Source: Planctomycetota bacterium (GTDB lineage: Bacteria; Planctomycetota; UBA8108; UBA1146; JAJFFE01). Taken from it: a stretch of 64,000 nt of DNA. A program made the translations under genes and the position numbers. The notes beneath the pieces were generated by a model that was not told the origin of the DNA, did not search any database, and worked only from the letters and a program-made list of their open reading frames with translations. This document shows positions 1 to 10,600 of this stretch, in pieces (the first letter of the stretch is position 1; each line of letters begins with the position of its first letter). The stretch spans positions 1-64,000 of the forward strand of contig JAJFFE010000287.1 of NCBI GenBank assembly GCA_021776775.1, given 5' to 3'.

Positions 1-1035
1 GGCGTCGTCATCGACGGCTGCCCGCCCGGGGTTGCGCTGACCGAGGCGGACGTGCAGTCGGAACTCAATCGACGTCGGCCCGGGCAGAGTGCTATCACCA
101 CCCCGCGTGACGAGAAGGATCGGGCGCAGATTCTCTCGGGAGTGTTCGACGGCGAGACGACCGGCACCCCCATCGCAATCGTGGTGTTCAACGAGGACGC
201 GCGTCCCGGCGACTACGACGCGTTGAAGAAGGTCTATCGCCCGTCGCACGCAGACTTCACCTACGAGGCGAAGTACGGTCGCCGCGATTGGCGCGGCAGC
301 GGTCGCGCCTCGGCACGTGAGACGTTGTCGCGCGTGGCGGCGGGGGCGGTGGCGCAGAAGATTCTCCGCGAGCGGTACGGCGTCGACTGCCTCAGTTTCG
401 TGGAGCGAGTGGAGACGATCAGCGGGGATATCGACCTGACCACGCTGACCCGTGCGGCGATCGACCAGACGGTCATTCGCTGTCCGGACGAAGCGGTCGC
501 CGCGCGGATGATTGCGCGCATCGAAGGGGTTCGCGACGAAGGGGACTCGCTCGGAGGTGTCGTGCGTGGCGTGGTTCGCGGGGCGCCGATCGGGATTGGC
601 GAGCCCGTCTTCGACAAGTTGCCGGCCGCGCTCGGCCACGCCATGTTGTCGATCAACGCGGTGAAGGGGTTCGAGATCGGTTCCGGCTTCGCCGGCACGG
701 AGTTGCGCGGCAGCGTTCACAACGACCCGTTCGTCACCGACGCGGACGGCAAGATTCGCACGGAGCACAATCGCGCGGGCGGCACGTTGGGCGGCATCAC
801 GACCGGAGAAGACCTGCTGTTCCGCGTTGCGTTCAAGCCGACGGCGACCATTCGCAAGGCGCAGTCGACGGTAGACACCGACGGCAAGGCGGTCGAGTTG
901 AGCGCGTCGGGACGTCACGATCCGTGCGTGCTTCCACGCGCCGTGCCCATCGTCGACGCCATGAGCGCATTAGTGCTGCTCGACCACATTCTTCTGCACC
1001 GGGCGCAAATGGGCGACACGCCCGTCGACCGTTGA
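1..1035 (+). CDS. aroC: Chorismate synthase, 5' end cut by the window
   Basis: Chorismate synthase catalyses the last shikimate-pathway step, 5-enolpyruvylshikimate-3-phosphate to chorismate, using reduced FMN. The frame is open from base 1, so the N-terminus lies outside the window; the visible part starts inside the conserved N-terminal domain (DGCPPG). Family blocks seen in order are RRPGQS, HADFTYEAKYG with RDWRGSGRASARET, GGTLGGITTGE and the C-terminal GRHDPCVLPRAVPI block. About 345 residues are visible, close to the family's usual length, so only a short N-terminal piece is missing. The stop TGA overlaps the TTG start of the following ABC permease, which suggests translational coupling, although the two functions are unrelated. 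Identification is secure. Confidence 0.97.
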   Translation, partial: GVVIDGCPPGVALTEADVQSELNRRRPGQSAITTPRDEKDRAQILSGVFDGETTGTPIAIVVFNEDARPGDYDALKKVYRPSHADFTYEAKYGRRDWRGSGRASARETLSRVAAGAVAQKILRERYGVDCLSFVERVETISGDIDLTTLTRAAIDQTVIRCPDEAVAARMIARIEGVRDEGDSLGGVVRGVVRGAPIGIGEPVFDKLPAALGHAMLSINAVKGFEIGSGFAGTELRGSVHNDPFVTDADGKIRTEHNRAGGTLGGITTGEDLLFRVAFKPTATIRKAQSTVDTDGKAVELSASGRHDPCVLPRAVPIVDAMSALVLLDHILLHRAQMGDTPVDR

Positions 1036-1829
1036 GCACCGGCGCGTACCTCGCCTTCGCGGCGACCGGCTTCAAGCGTCAGCTCGCCTACCGGGTCGCG
1101 AACTGGTCGGGTCTCTTCACCAACAGCTTCTTCCTGTTCTTCCGCGCGTACTTCCTGGAGGCGTGTTTCCGCAATCGTGACGTGATCGGCGGATTCGACG
1201 TCGCTCACGCCATGACCTACGCGGCGCTCACGCAAGCGCTGTTGATGGTCATTCCGCAGTGGGGGGCGGTGGGCATTGCGGGTGATGTGCGGACCGGGCA
1301 AATCGCCTCCGATTTGGCGCGCCCCATCGACTACTTCGCCATTCACATGTCCCGTCGTCTCGGAGTCTCCGCGTACTATGTTGCGGTTCGTTGTTTGCCA
1401 CTTCTTGTGCTCGCGGCGGCGACCGGAATCCTCGCGCCACCGGCGACGTGGTCGGTACTGCCTTGGGTTGCACTGAGCGTCGTCCTGGCCGCTTGGTTGG
1501 CAAACTGCATCTTGTTCATGGTCGAGGTGTCGGCGTTCTGGCTCGAGAGTGAACGCGGCATTCGCTACAGCATGATGGCCGTCGGGAACCTGCTCTCGGG
1601 ACTGTTGATCCCGTTGGCGTTCTTTCCGACCTGGCTGATCCCGCTCGCGCGTGTATCGCCGTTTCGCTATTCGCTGTCGTTCCCGGCGGAGGTTTACCTA
1701 GGCGTGCTGAGCGCGGACGAGCTATGGGCAGGATTCGCGATGCAGCTCGGGTGGGTAGTGATCCTGACTCTGTGCGCGCGCGCACTCTTCTCTCGCGGCG
1801 TGCGTCGCCTCGTGATTCACGGGGGGTAA
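1032..1829 (+). CDS. ABC-2 family transporter permease (COG4587-like)
   Basis: An integral membrane subunit of about 265 residues with several hydrophobic segments, including an N-terminal FTNSFFLFFRAYFL stretch, a central LPLLVLAAATGILA stretch and two C-terminal segments. It resembles the ABC2_membrane_6 permeases that pair with a second permease and a COG4586-type ATPase, and both partners follow directly (3-bp gaps). I take the TTG at 1032 as start because it overlaps the aroC stop in a TTGA arrangement; the in-frame ATG at 924 would lie deep inside aroC. The substrate cannot be read from the sequence; related systems are annotated only as putative exporters. Confidence 0.85.
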   Translation: MSTGAYLAFAATGFKRQLAYRVANWSGLFTNSFFLFFRAYFLEACFRNRDVIGGFDVAHAMTYAALTQALLMVIPQWGAVGIAGDVRTGQIASDLARPIDYFAIHMSRRLGVSAYYVAVRCLPLLVLAAATGILAPPATWSVLPWVALSVVLAAWLANCILFMVEVSAFWLESERGIRYSMMAVGNLLSGLLIPLAFFPTWLIPLARVSPFRYSLSFPAEVYLGVLSADELWAGFAMQLGWVVILTLCARALFSRGVRRLVIHGG

Positions 1830-1832
1830 CCG

Positions 1833-2636
1833 ATGGTGCAAGCACTCCGAATTTACTGTGCGCTCGTCGGTGCGTCGTTCCGATCGCAAATGTCGTATCG
1901 TCGCTCGTTTGTGCTGGAGGCGTTCTCGAAGCTGCTCATCACCGGACTCGAGGTCGTGCCGATCTTCATCGTCTTCAGTCACATCGAGACGCTGGCCGGT
2001 TGGACGCAGTGGGAAGTGATCTACCTCTACGGCTTGGCCAGTTTTGGAATGGCTATCGGCGAAACGATCACGTCGGGCATGAAAGACATGCCGGCGTTGG
2101 TGCGGGATGGCGAATTGGATCGCGTGCTGATCCGGCCCGTCAACTCGCTAGTGCAAATACTCGGACGAACGACGCGGCTGCACCATTTGGGGCGGCTCGC
2201 GCAGGGCGCCGCCGCGTACTTCATCGCCATCTCGTTTCTCAACGTGGATTGGACGGCGGCTCATCTCTTCCTCGCCGTGTCGTCGCTTCTGGCGGGTGCC
2301 GTTCTCTACGCGTCACTCTTCATCGCGTCCGGGGCGACCTGCTTCTGGACCACCGAAAGTGGCGAAACGTTCAACGCCTTCACCTACGGTGGCGTCGACA
2401 TGACGCAGTACCCCATCACCGTGTACCGGCCGTGGCTGCGTTTTGTGTTCGTGTTCATCGTCCCCGTCGGATTCGTCAGCTACTTCCCGTCGGCGGTGAT
2501 CCTGGGGAAGCACGATCCGCTCGGCTTCCCGGTCTTCTCCGCATACCTGGCCCCGGTGATCGCCGCACTCTTTCTGTCGGGCGTTCTCTGCGTTTGGAAA
2601 CTAGGCATGCGTCGCTACGAGAGTACGGGGAGCTGA
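1833..2636 (+). CDS. ABC-2 family transporter permease (COG3694-like)
   Basis: The second permease of the three-gene exporter, 267 residues with about six hydrophobic segments. The cytoplasmic-looking stretch DGELDRVLIRPVNSLVQ is typical of ABC2_membrane_6 proteins, where a GxxDxxLxRP motif follows the second membrane segment. It begins with ATG 3 bp after the stop of the first permease and ends 3 bp before the ATPase gene, so the three are almost certainly co-transcribed and probably form one complex of two different permeases plus an ATPase dimer. The substrate is unknown. Confidence 0.86.
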   Translation: MVQALRIYCALVGASFRSQMSYRRSFVLEAFSKLLITGLEVVPIFIVFSHIETLAGWTQWEVIYLYGLASFGMAIGETITSGMKDMPALVRDGELDRVLIRPVNSLVQILGRTTRLHHLGRLAQGAAAYFIAISFLNVDWTAAHLFLAVSSLLAGAVLYASLFIASGATCFWTTESGETFNAFTYGGVDMTQYPITVYRPWLRFVFVFIVPVGFVSYFPSAVILGKHDPLGFPVFSAYLAPVIAALFLSGVLCVWKLGMRRYESTGS

Positions 2637-2639
2637 GCC

Positions 2640-3644
2640 TTGTCACACCCAAACTGCGCCATACGCTGCGAAGGGCTGTCGAAGTCGTTCCGGGTCATGC
2701 GCCACCGTTCAGGGATCTTCGGCGCCCTGCGCGCCTTGTTCTCGACCGAGGGGGCCGACGTCGAAGCCGTGCGCGGAGTCTCGCTGTCGATCGATGAAGG
2801 AGAGTTCGTCGGATACTTGGGTCCCAATGGCGCCGGGAAGTCGACGACGATCAAAATGCTCACGGGAATCCTGACCCCGTCGAGTGGACTCGTCGAAGTG
2901 TGCGGCATCGTTCCCCACGAAAAGCGCCGCGAGAACGCGGCCAATATCGGCGCGGTGTTCGGTCAACGCACACAACTCTGGTGGGACCTGCCGCCGATCG
3001 AATCGTACCGACTGCTCGGTAAGATCTACCGCGTCGCGCGGAGCGAACTAGAGGCGAGGCTGGCGGAACTGATTGACTTGTTCGAGCTGTCGTCGCTCAT
3101 CGAAACCCCGGTGCGAAAGCTGAGCCTCGGGGAGAAGATGCGGTGCGAGTTGGCGGCGGCTCTCTTGCACCGACCGCGGGTGTTATTCCTCGACGAACCG
3201 ACCATCGGACTCGACGCCGTCGGCAAGGAGCAGGTTCGCACCCACCTCCGCGCCATCAACCAAGAGCGCGGCACGACCGTCGTTCTGACGTCGCACGATC
3301 TCGATGACATCGAAGCGCTCTGCCGGCGCGCCATCGTCATCGACGAAGGTCAGATCATTCACGACGGCACGGTGGATTCACTGCGACGAACGTTTGGCCA
3401 CCACCGCACGCTGGTCGTCGATCTGGCTGGTGGGGCAGCGCCCGACGGATTCGCCACACTACCGAACGGCGCGACGGTAACGCAAATCGAAGGGGCTAGG
3501 GTTTGGATCGAGTTCGACGCCGATCAGCTGTCGGCGCCCCAGTTGATTCAAGCAGTTCTAACTCAGCACGACGTGCACGACCTGACGGTGCGTGAGATCG
3601 CGATCGAAGAAGTGGTGCGGCGGATCTATTCGAACAAGAGCTAA
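2640..3644 (+). CDS. ABC transporter ATP-binding protein (COG4586-like)
   Basis: The cytoplasmic ATPase of the exporter, 334 residues. Walker A is GPNGAGKSTT, the signature is LSLGEKMRCE and Walker B is RVLFLDEPTIGLD, followed by the switch histidine in VVLTSHDLDD. An insertion before Walker A (a YRVMRHRSGIFGAL-like stretch) and the Q-loop context FGQRTQLWWDLPP are characteristic of the COG4586 subfamily. The C-terminal 90 residues form an extra domain of the kind seen in this group. The start is TTG at 2640, immediately after the permease stop. It ends 3 bp before the convergent minus-strand gene, leaving no room for a separate terminator. Confidence 0.93.
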   Translation: MSHPNCAIRCEGLSKSFRVMRHRSGIFGALRALFSTEGADVEAVRGVSLSIDEGEFVGYLGPNGAGKSTTIKMLTGILTPSSGLVEVCGIVPHEKRRENAANIGAVFGQRTQLWWDLPPIESYRLLGKIYRVARSELEARLAELIDLFELSSLIETPVRKLSLGEKMRCELAAALLHRPRVLFLDEPTIGLDAVGKEQVRTHLRAINQERGTTVVLTSHDLDDIEALCRRAIVIDEGQIIHDGTVDSLRRTFGHHRTLVVDLAGGAAPDGFATLPNGATVTQIEGARVWIEFDADQLSAPQLIQAVLTQHDVHDLTVREIAIEEVVRRIYSNKS

Positions 3645-3647
3645 CCT

Positions 3648-6600
3648 CTACTCCGGCTCGACGACCGTGGTTTCGTCTTCGACCACCACGACCGTCCGGG
3701 TCACGACGGCGTCGTGGTAGCGAAAGGTCAACCGGTACTCGCCGACCGGTAGTATGAAGTTATTGCTACCGGACATCCTGGGGGCGAGGGTGCCAAGATG
3801 GGCCGTGAACGATTGCGAGATGCTACCGACGACGGGTTGAAATTCGATCAAGTGGGTGCGATCGAGATGGAATCTTGATAGATCGACCGTACCTCCGGGT
3901 AGCAGTTCGACCTGAACCGACTCTACGCCGGGCTCACGCTCGACGAATGCTGATCGTCCGGTTTGATCCGTGACGACGATCTGCCTGGCGTACGATGGAA
4001 CGAGCGCACTGCCCTTCGGGGCCAGCGAAGGCTCGTGGGGCGCGCGACCCGCCGTGTCTGCCAAAAAATAGCTGCCCTCGTAGAGGTACCCGATGGACAA
4101 CTCTTGGCCGATCCGCGGGTTGAGGACGTGCACGGCGAGCGGACGTGTTTTCGCAACGGCGAGATAGATCGGATCGTCGTCCGTCGGAATGACGATCACT
4201 TCGCGGTGGATCCAACTCGAGCGCCTGGAGCTTAGAATCCATTCATAGCTGCCGGCCGGCAGGGAGTTGACGGAGAAGGTGCCGTCGTTGGCAACTTCGG
4301 CACCGGCAATCACGGTGTTTGTGAGGAACAGGCAACGTAGGTCCGACCCGAGTCGAGCCCGATGGACGACCACTCGACCCGTTCGACGGCCCCCAAAATC
4401 GAAATCTAAACGTGCGGCACCGTCGACGGAGACCGTTCGTGTCTTGAGGCCGCGGCTACCCATGCTCGTCACGAGGTACTCTCCGGCCACGCGTAGTCTG
4501 CCCGCGTACGTACCGTCCTCCGCGACCGTCATAGAGACGTCGTTGGCGAGCGCGCCGACTCGCTGCCAGAGCAGGGCGTGGATTCGATCCTGACTGGTGA
4601 TGCGTCCTTCGACCGGGAACGCGGGGGGGAGGGAGACGACCACTTCGGTGACGATCCCAGGCTTAATGAGTATCTCCCGGCGGTCGACCTCTTCGTCCAG
4701 CCACCACGTCGCCAACGACCAGTTGCCCGTCGCAAGTGAGTGCTCCGCGACGAGCCCCTCTCCGCCGAGAACCCGTGGGTCTGTCGAAGCGTGCGGAGGA
4801 CTGAGTTCGATTCGGGTGGAGTCGGCCCACGGTTGCTCATGGCCCGTCCCCCCGTCGACGAGCCGCACACGAAGTCGCCCGGCGGGACCTGCCGTAACCG
4901 TGAGTCGACCGTCGATCGCTTTCGCGACCGGATCGTCGATTCGGATTCTCGCGACCCCGTCGATCACGATCGTGATCCACCCGGGTTCCTCGATGTACTC
5001 CACCGCGATCACTCCGTCCGCGTTCGACCCCGAACTCTGCTCGTTGGCGACGACGCGGGCACGATGGACGGTGCGCCCGTCGTGATTGACAACGATGACT
5101 TCGAGGACACCTCGCGTCAGGGCACGCTGCAGGTCGATCGCAAGGTAGACGTCGTCCCCGTTGTCGGGGAGTGTGATGGGATACGTTGGACTTTGAGCAT
5201 CGCGACAGCGGAAGGACACTTCGGCCGCGCCGGGTGTCAGCCCTTCAAAACGGACTTGGTCGAGTTCGATGACTTCAGAGCGGAGTTCATGCTCACCGAC
5301 GTAGAGCTGCAAGTCGTGCCCATCCAATTCTTCGTCGGCCTCGAAGGTGACCACGAGGGTTGGCGCACGGACCAAGGTGATCACGGTCGGGAGGTCTTTC
5401 AAGGTCGAGACGGTCTGTTCGAAGGAGCGGTGCGTTCCGGAGTCGACATCGATCACCCACACGCCTTCGAAGAGTCCATCAACCTCCACTAGACCGTTCT
5501 CGTCGGTGGTCCCCCAGAGGTATGGGATTCCACCGCGCCACGAAAAGTTGACGTCGGCGCCTTCGACGGGGTCACCGGTTTGGGAGACGACAGTGAGAGT
5601 GTGGCTTCTTGTCGCCGGAAGTTGGAATTCTAGTTGGGGAACTTCATCGAGAGTCAGTTCGACGATTTGCGGGAGGGCGCAGGCAGCACCATCGTCGTCA
5701 CTTTCGTACGCGGTGATTCGGTAGCGACCCGTAGATAATCCAGTGACGACACATTCGCCCTTCGTGTCAGTTGTCGCATAGCTGTTCATCGTTGAGGACT
5801 CAGCATGCACCGCGGCGTTCTCGACCGGGCGACCGTTGTCATCTCGCACCAGCACCGCGACTCTCGCCGCCGCGTCGAGCGTCACAACTCCGAGGTCGCG
5901 GTGCTCCCCGGGGTGCAGAGGGCGCACCACTAGGAATCGAGATTGGTCTTCGGCCGACGCGACGTAGAGTTGGATTTCTGCATGCGCAGGGACGACCTGC
6001 GATGAGACTCGCCCGTCACTCTCGGTTTCAAATTCAATGGTGTGCGACCAGCTGCTGACTTCGGCGACGATCGGGTTGCCGGACGAAGAAGCGACAGTCA
6101 TGGACAGCGTCGCCTGAGGATCTAGTTGTATCGTGATGTGCTCGTTCGCGGCATTCACCTCAACGTCTCGACGAGCGGCTGCCCAACCGTCGGCGGATAC
6201 CGACAGAGTCACGACTCCGAGTCGAGGAAAGGGAGCAAGGCGCGCTCGTCCGCGCGCATCTGTGGTCGCGCGTTTTCGTTGGTGGGCCACCCTGGCACCG
6301 ACAACCGCGACACCTTCGGGATCGACGACGTCGATGGTGATCGCGGCCCCCGCGTCGAGTGTGATCAAACCGAGACGATGCGCAATGGGACCGGGAGTCC
6401 AGGAAAGGTGGGAGGGCAAGTAGCCGGGCCACTCAATTCTCTCCGATGACTCGATGGCTTCTATGGGGTGAGAACGATACGCATGCGCCCGCCGTTCGAA
6501 GACAAAGCCGCGACCGCGCCCCGTGAACCGCGGGATTGGAGTGACGGGAACGAGTTGCAGGGTCAACCAGCCCGCTGCGGCCAAGTGCGCGACGCCTGCT

Positions 6601-7610
6601 GCCCGTTGCTCGTCGTCGACAACTTCGGAAGCGTGGGACGGCGATACGACGCGCACGGACGATTCTTCGATATCGACCAACGTAACGCGACCGTCTGAAT
6701 CGGTGAGGACGTCGACCGACAGCCACTTGGCGGAGTGTGGGGTCGTGCGAACGATGACGCCGGCCACCGGTCCCGCATCGTCGACGACGGTGATCGTCTT
6801 CGGGTCGCGACGCGGCGTAAGCTCGATCGCGCCGGGACCGACCGATGACGCCCAACCTCCGCGCGGGGTCACAGCACCGACTTCGGTTTCGGCGTCGGCG
6901 TACCACGCCACGAACGAGCCGTCCGCGTTTACCGGCCAACCGCCGGGGAGGATGGTCGCGCCTTGCAGCTCTGGCGCGGGGGCGTCTACGGTTCCGAAGA
7001 ACCGTACGCCGTCGACCAGAACCACGGGGCGGACTTCGGACTCGAGTCGCGCGTCGGTCGGGGGTGGAGTGGTGCCGGGCTCGACTGTGTCGGTGATCGG
7101 TTGGCGATCGTCGTCGAAGTCTGTGCCGGGTTCAAACCAGCGACCCCAATTACCACGGCGCACGTTGACTTTGGCCGGGCTGGCAATCTCGTAGTCGGGT
7201 CGACGGATCTGGACCGCGGCGTAGAGATCATCGGGGCCGGCCCGTCCGCGCAAGGTGTAACGCCCGCGCGAATCGGTACGCGTTGTCGCGGCGATTCGCG
7301 TCAGTCGGTAGCGCCCCGAGTCGACCCAGAGGAACACCTCGGCGTCGGCAACCGGGTTGCCGTCTTGATTGTGAACCACTCCCCAACGCCACGCCGGCAG
7401 TGGAGCGGAGTCGTCGGTTATCGAGGGCGCGGACGCCTCGTCCACGGCGGGTGTGACGCCGGCCGTCACGTCGCTTCGCTCGGTTGTCGATCTCGGCGAA
7501 GACGTTCGGCTCTCGCTAGGTGTAGTAGCGGTCCGGGTGACGATCAGATAACCGACCGCGCCGAAGATCACGATCAAGAACAAACCACTGAGGCGACTAC
7601 TCGGGGCCAC
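3648..7610 (-). CDS. Large membrane-anchored protein with repeated carboxypeptidase regulatory-like domains
   Basis: A protein of about 1320 residues with one membrane segment near the N-terminus (LSGLFLIVIFGAVGYLIVT) and a long, presumably extracytoplasmic remainder. The remainder is built of repeated beta-sandwich units of the carboxypeptidase regulatory-like/DUF4198 type, recognisable by cores such as GNPVADAEVFLW...DSRGRYTLRG, GRPVENAAVHAESS...DTKGECVVTG and GDPVEGADVNF...DENGLVEVDG. No catalytic motif was seen. I prefer the GTG start at 7610, which has a GGAGG ribosome site five bases upstream; it overlaps the kinase gene's stop by 14 bp. A TTG at 7634 is possible. The overlap suggests translational coupling to the kinase, so it may be a surface partner or target of that kinase (inference). 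Confidence 0.8.
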   Translation of the reverse strand: MAPSSRLSGLFLIVIFGAVGYLIVTRTATTPSESRTSSPRSTTERSDVTAGVTPAVDEASAPSITDDSAPLPAWRWGVVHNQDGNPVADAEVFLWVDSGRYRLTRIAATTRTDSRGRYTLRGRAGPDDLYAAVQIRRPDYEIASPAKVNVRRGNWGRWFEPGTDFDDDRQPITDTVEPGTTPPPTDARLESEVRPVVLVDGVRFFGTVDAPAPELQGATILPGGWPVNADGSFVAWYADAETEVGAVTPRGGWASSVGPGAIELTPRRDPKTITVVDDAGPVAGVIVRTTPHSAKWLSVDVLTDSDGRVTLVDIEESSVRVVSPSHASEVVDDEQRAAGVAHLAAAGWLTLQLVPVTPIPRFTGRGRGFVFERRAHAYRSHPIEAIESSERIEWPGYLPSHLSWTPGPIAHRLGLITLDAGAAITIDVVDPEGVAVVGARVAHQRKRATTDARGRARLAPFPRLGVVTLSVSADGWAAARRDVEVNAANEHITIQLDPQATLSMTVASSSGNPIVAEVSSWSHTIEFETESDGRVSSQVVPAHAEIQLYVASAEDQSRFLVVRPLHPGEHRDLGVVTLDAAARVAVLVRDDNGRPVENAAVHAESSTMNSYATTDTKGECVVTGLSTGRYRITAYESDDDGAACALPQIVELTLDEVPQLEFQLPATRSHTLTVVSQTGDPVEGADVNFSWRGGIPYLWGTTDENGLVEVDGLFEGVWVIDVDSGTHRSFEQTVSTLKDLPTVITLVRAPTLVVTFEADEELDGHDLQLYVGEHELRSEVIELDQVRFEGLTPGAAEVSFRCRDAQSPTYPITLPDNGDDVYLAIDLQRALTRGVLEVIVVNHDGRTVHRARVVANEQSSGSNADGVIAVEYIEEPGWITIVIDGVARIRIDDPVAKAIDGRLTVTAGPAGRLRVRLVDGGTGHEQPWADSTRIELSPPHASTDPRVLGGEGLVAEHSLATGNWSLATWWLDEEVDRREILIKPGIVTEVVVSLPPAFPVEGRITSQDRIHALLWQRVGALANDVSMTVAEDGTYAGRLRVAGEYLVTSMGSRGLKTRTVSVDGAARLDFDFGGRRTGRVVVHRARLGSDLRCLFLTNTVIAGAEVANDGTFSVNSLPAGSYEWILSSRRSSWIHREVIVIPTDDDPIYLAVAKTRPLAVHVLNPRIGQELSIGYLYEGSYFLADTAGRAPHEPSLAPKGSALVPSYARQIVVTDQTGRSAFVEREPGVESVQVELLPGGTVDLSRFHLDRTHLIEFQPVVGSISQSFTAHLGTLAPRMSGSNNFILPVGEYRLTFRYHDAVVTRTVVVVEDETTVVEPE

Positions 7611-10600
7611 CGGTTCCTCCGTCTCGTCTACCAAAAATTTCCGTCATCTCGAACGTGAACTGCTGATGGATATCCATGGTCCCCTGAGCCGACGTTTGAA
7701 GGATATCGGTCATGAGGAGACGCGCCTCATCGGTCCGATCGAGGTCGGCGAGGACCAGTGCCGTCAACGCGGTCGTGTTCGAGTTGCGGGCGTCCTGCCC
7801 GATCGAGTTGAGAATGAGCAGCGCTTTGTCGGACTGGTTGGCTCGGTAGTGGACGAGCGCAAAGAGCAGCATGGTCTCCGGATCGTCGGGCGCGTAGTCG
7901 GCGAGCGCCCGCGCGTAGCGCAGTGGCTCTTCGGGATCGATCCACGTTCCCCGGGGTTCGAGCGACCGGGCAAGGAGCGTTTCGCGGCGTTGCGCCATGG
8001 TCTGGCCGCGGGCCAATATGCGGAAATACGCCAGCTCCCGGGCCCAATCGAACAGTCGACGATCCTCGCGAAGGCGCAGCACTGCGCGTTCGATGAAGAG
8101 CTCTTCGCTCAGCAGCTGGTCGGCCCAGAGTCGCAGCGTGTCGTGGTTCTGTTCTCGTTCGTCGTCGGGATCGATGGTGCGTAGTTCGACCCGCGTGCCG
8201 CGATCGTCGTAGACATGGAGAGCGGAACGCCCTTCGAACCCGGCGAACCGATACGTCTGCGCCAGCCGACCACCGATCGACAGCAACGGATCTTCGTGGT
8301 TCGGGGCGAGAACCACAATTCGGGCCGGGTTCCCGAGCGACACGAAGAATCGATCTCGATCCGGATTCGACACCATGTTCCATGCAGGAAAGATCCCCAG
8401 GGAGCGGACCAGAGGAAGGTTGGTCTCAGTGTTCCAAGTCACGACCTGACGCCGCTGATCGCGCTCGGTCCCGAACAATGCGACGATGGAGTGCCCGTCC
8501 GCCGTAAAGTAGGCCGCCGAGCATGGACCCCGCTTCATGAACCAACGTTGCCGCAGTGTCCACGCCGCGTCGATGGCAATGTCGTCGCGTCTCCACAGTT
8601 CGACCGATCCGTCGGTGCGACCCACGACCAGTTCACGCCCGAGCGGGTGAATGTCGAGGGCGGACGTGGCCCGGTCGACTTCGCTTGCGTCGCCGGACGT
8701 CGGATCGAGCGAGGCGAGGCGGGTTCCGCCGTCGGCGGAGAGGACATCGACGTGACCGTCTGCGCACGACACCACCACCCATTGCCCATCCGGAGAAAGA
8801 CGCGCCGACTTGATTTCGTGATGCAGCTTGGTTTGTGTCGCGGCGAAGCGAGGCGCACTGCCGTCGGTGGGGAGGGTGCCGAGCTGAACCATTCCGGTGT
8901 CGAAGCCAAGCACAACGCGCCCACCATCGTCCGAGAAGTCGACGGTCGTCAGCGTCACATCGCTCTCGATTGGAGTCTCCTCGCCGTTCGACAACCGAAT
9001 GAGATCCACCTGCAGATTGAAGGGGCGTTGTCGGATTTCCCACTGGCCGTTCGGACTGACTCGGATCAAGCGAGAGGAGTGCTCCCTCGTCGGTGTCGCA
9101 GCGGCGATATCCCATAGTCGCACGGTGCCGTCGGCGGATCCGCTGATCAGCGTGCGGCCGTCGGAGGAGAATGCCACCGACGTCGTGGCCGCTCGGTGAC
9201 CGACGAGGACCGGTCCCGGTATGCCGTCCGCAGCGTGCCAAAGCCGGACTGACGAATCCTTCGAGGTGGTTGCCAGCCACGTGCCGGTCGGATCGTAGGC
9301 GAGCGAGGTGACCGCATCGGTGTGACCGAGAAGGCGGCGAACGATGTCACCCGTCTTTACGCTGCGAATGCGAACCGTGAGATCGTCGGCGGATTCGGCG
9401 AGTTCGTCTCGGACCGGGTCGAACTCGACCACCGCGCTCTGCATGCCGCGACGGGAGTCGTCCATCACGATGAGCGGCTGTCCGACCTCTAGCTTCCACA
9501 TCCAGAATCGAGCGCTGCGATCCCGCACCGCTAGGTAGCGACCCGTCGCGTCCAGGGCGACGGCCACCGCGCCTCCGGTGAGAGATATCTTCTTTAGCGG
9601 AGCCTCTTCTCCGAGTTTCCACACGGTGAGTTCACTGCCGGAGCCGATGGCGATGACTTCGCGATTGGCCGACATGGCGTAGGTATCGAAGGAGGGACCT
9701 AGCTCGAAATGTTCCGTGCCGAGTCGACGCGTCCGGGTATCAAAGAGCCCGAGTCGGTTACTCTCCGTCACGGCCACGAAGTGTGTGTCATCGAAGTACG
9801 ACAAGGGCGTGTTGCGTCGAAAGTCCGCGTCTTCGACCGGTCCGATGAGCCGACCTTCGGGCAACGACCAAAGCAGGTACTCGCCGCTGTCGTCGACCGA
9901 CAACGCGGTGGTCGCATCGGGCGAGAACGCGACGCGTCGGACGGGGGCGCGATGTCCGACGAGTGATGGACGACGTGGTTCGGACTGGGCTCGAAGGTAG
10001 CGCCACTCCCAGCCTCGGTGCGCCACCGGCGCCGAGTTGATGTGCCGGCGCGTCGAGGAAATGTCCCGGTCTTTGAGCGCCGTGTTGGCCGCGGCGATCG
10101 CGGCGCGATACGCCGATCGTTCTGCGGCCCGTCGTTCGCGCTCCGCGTCGGCAGTCGCCTCGATGGACCGCGTGTGTTCGCGCGTCGTCGCCGTTTCTTG
10201 ATCGAGCGATCTAAGCAGCGCCCAGACCGTCGTGGCAAACGCGGCCATGGTCACGAGGGTGATCGTGACGAGGGCAAGCGCGAAGGCACGGTGACGTCGT
10301 GCCAGCATCGTGAGTTGATACGTCAGGCTAGGTGGACGTGCTTGAATGGCATCGCCGCGAAGGTACCGCCGGATGTCTTCGCCTAGATCGTGGGCGGTGG
10401 CGTACCGTCGATCCTTCTCTTTCTCGAGCGCCTTGAGAGTGATCGTCTCGACGTCACCGCGCAGGGTTGCGACTCGCGTCGAGGGGCGCGCCGGAATTTC
10501 CTCGCGGATCAACTGCGTCGCTTCGTAGATGGCGCGCCCGGTGAGATCGTAGGGGTACTTCGACGTCAGCAGCTCGTAGAGCACCACGCCGAGGGCGTAG

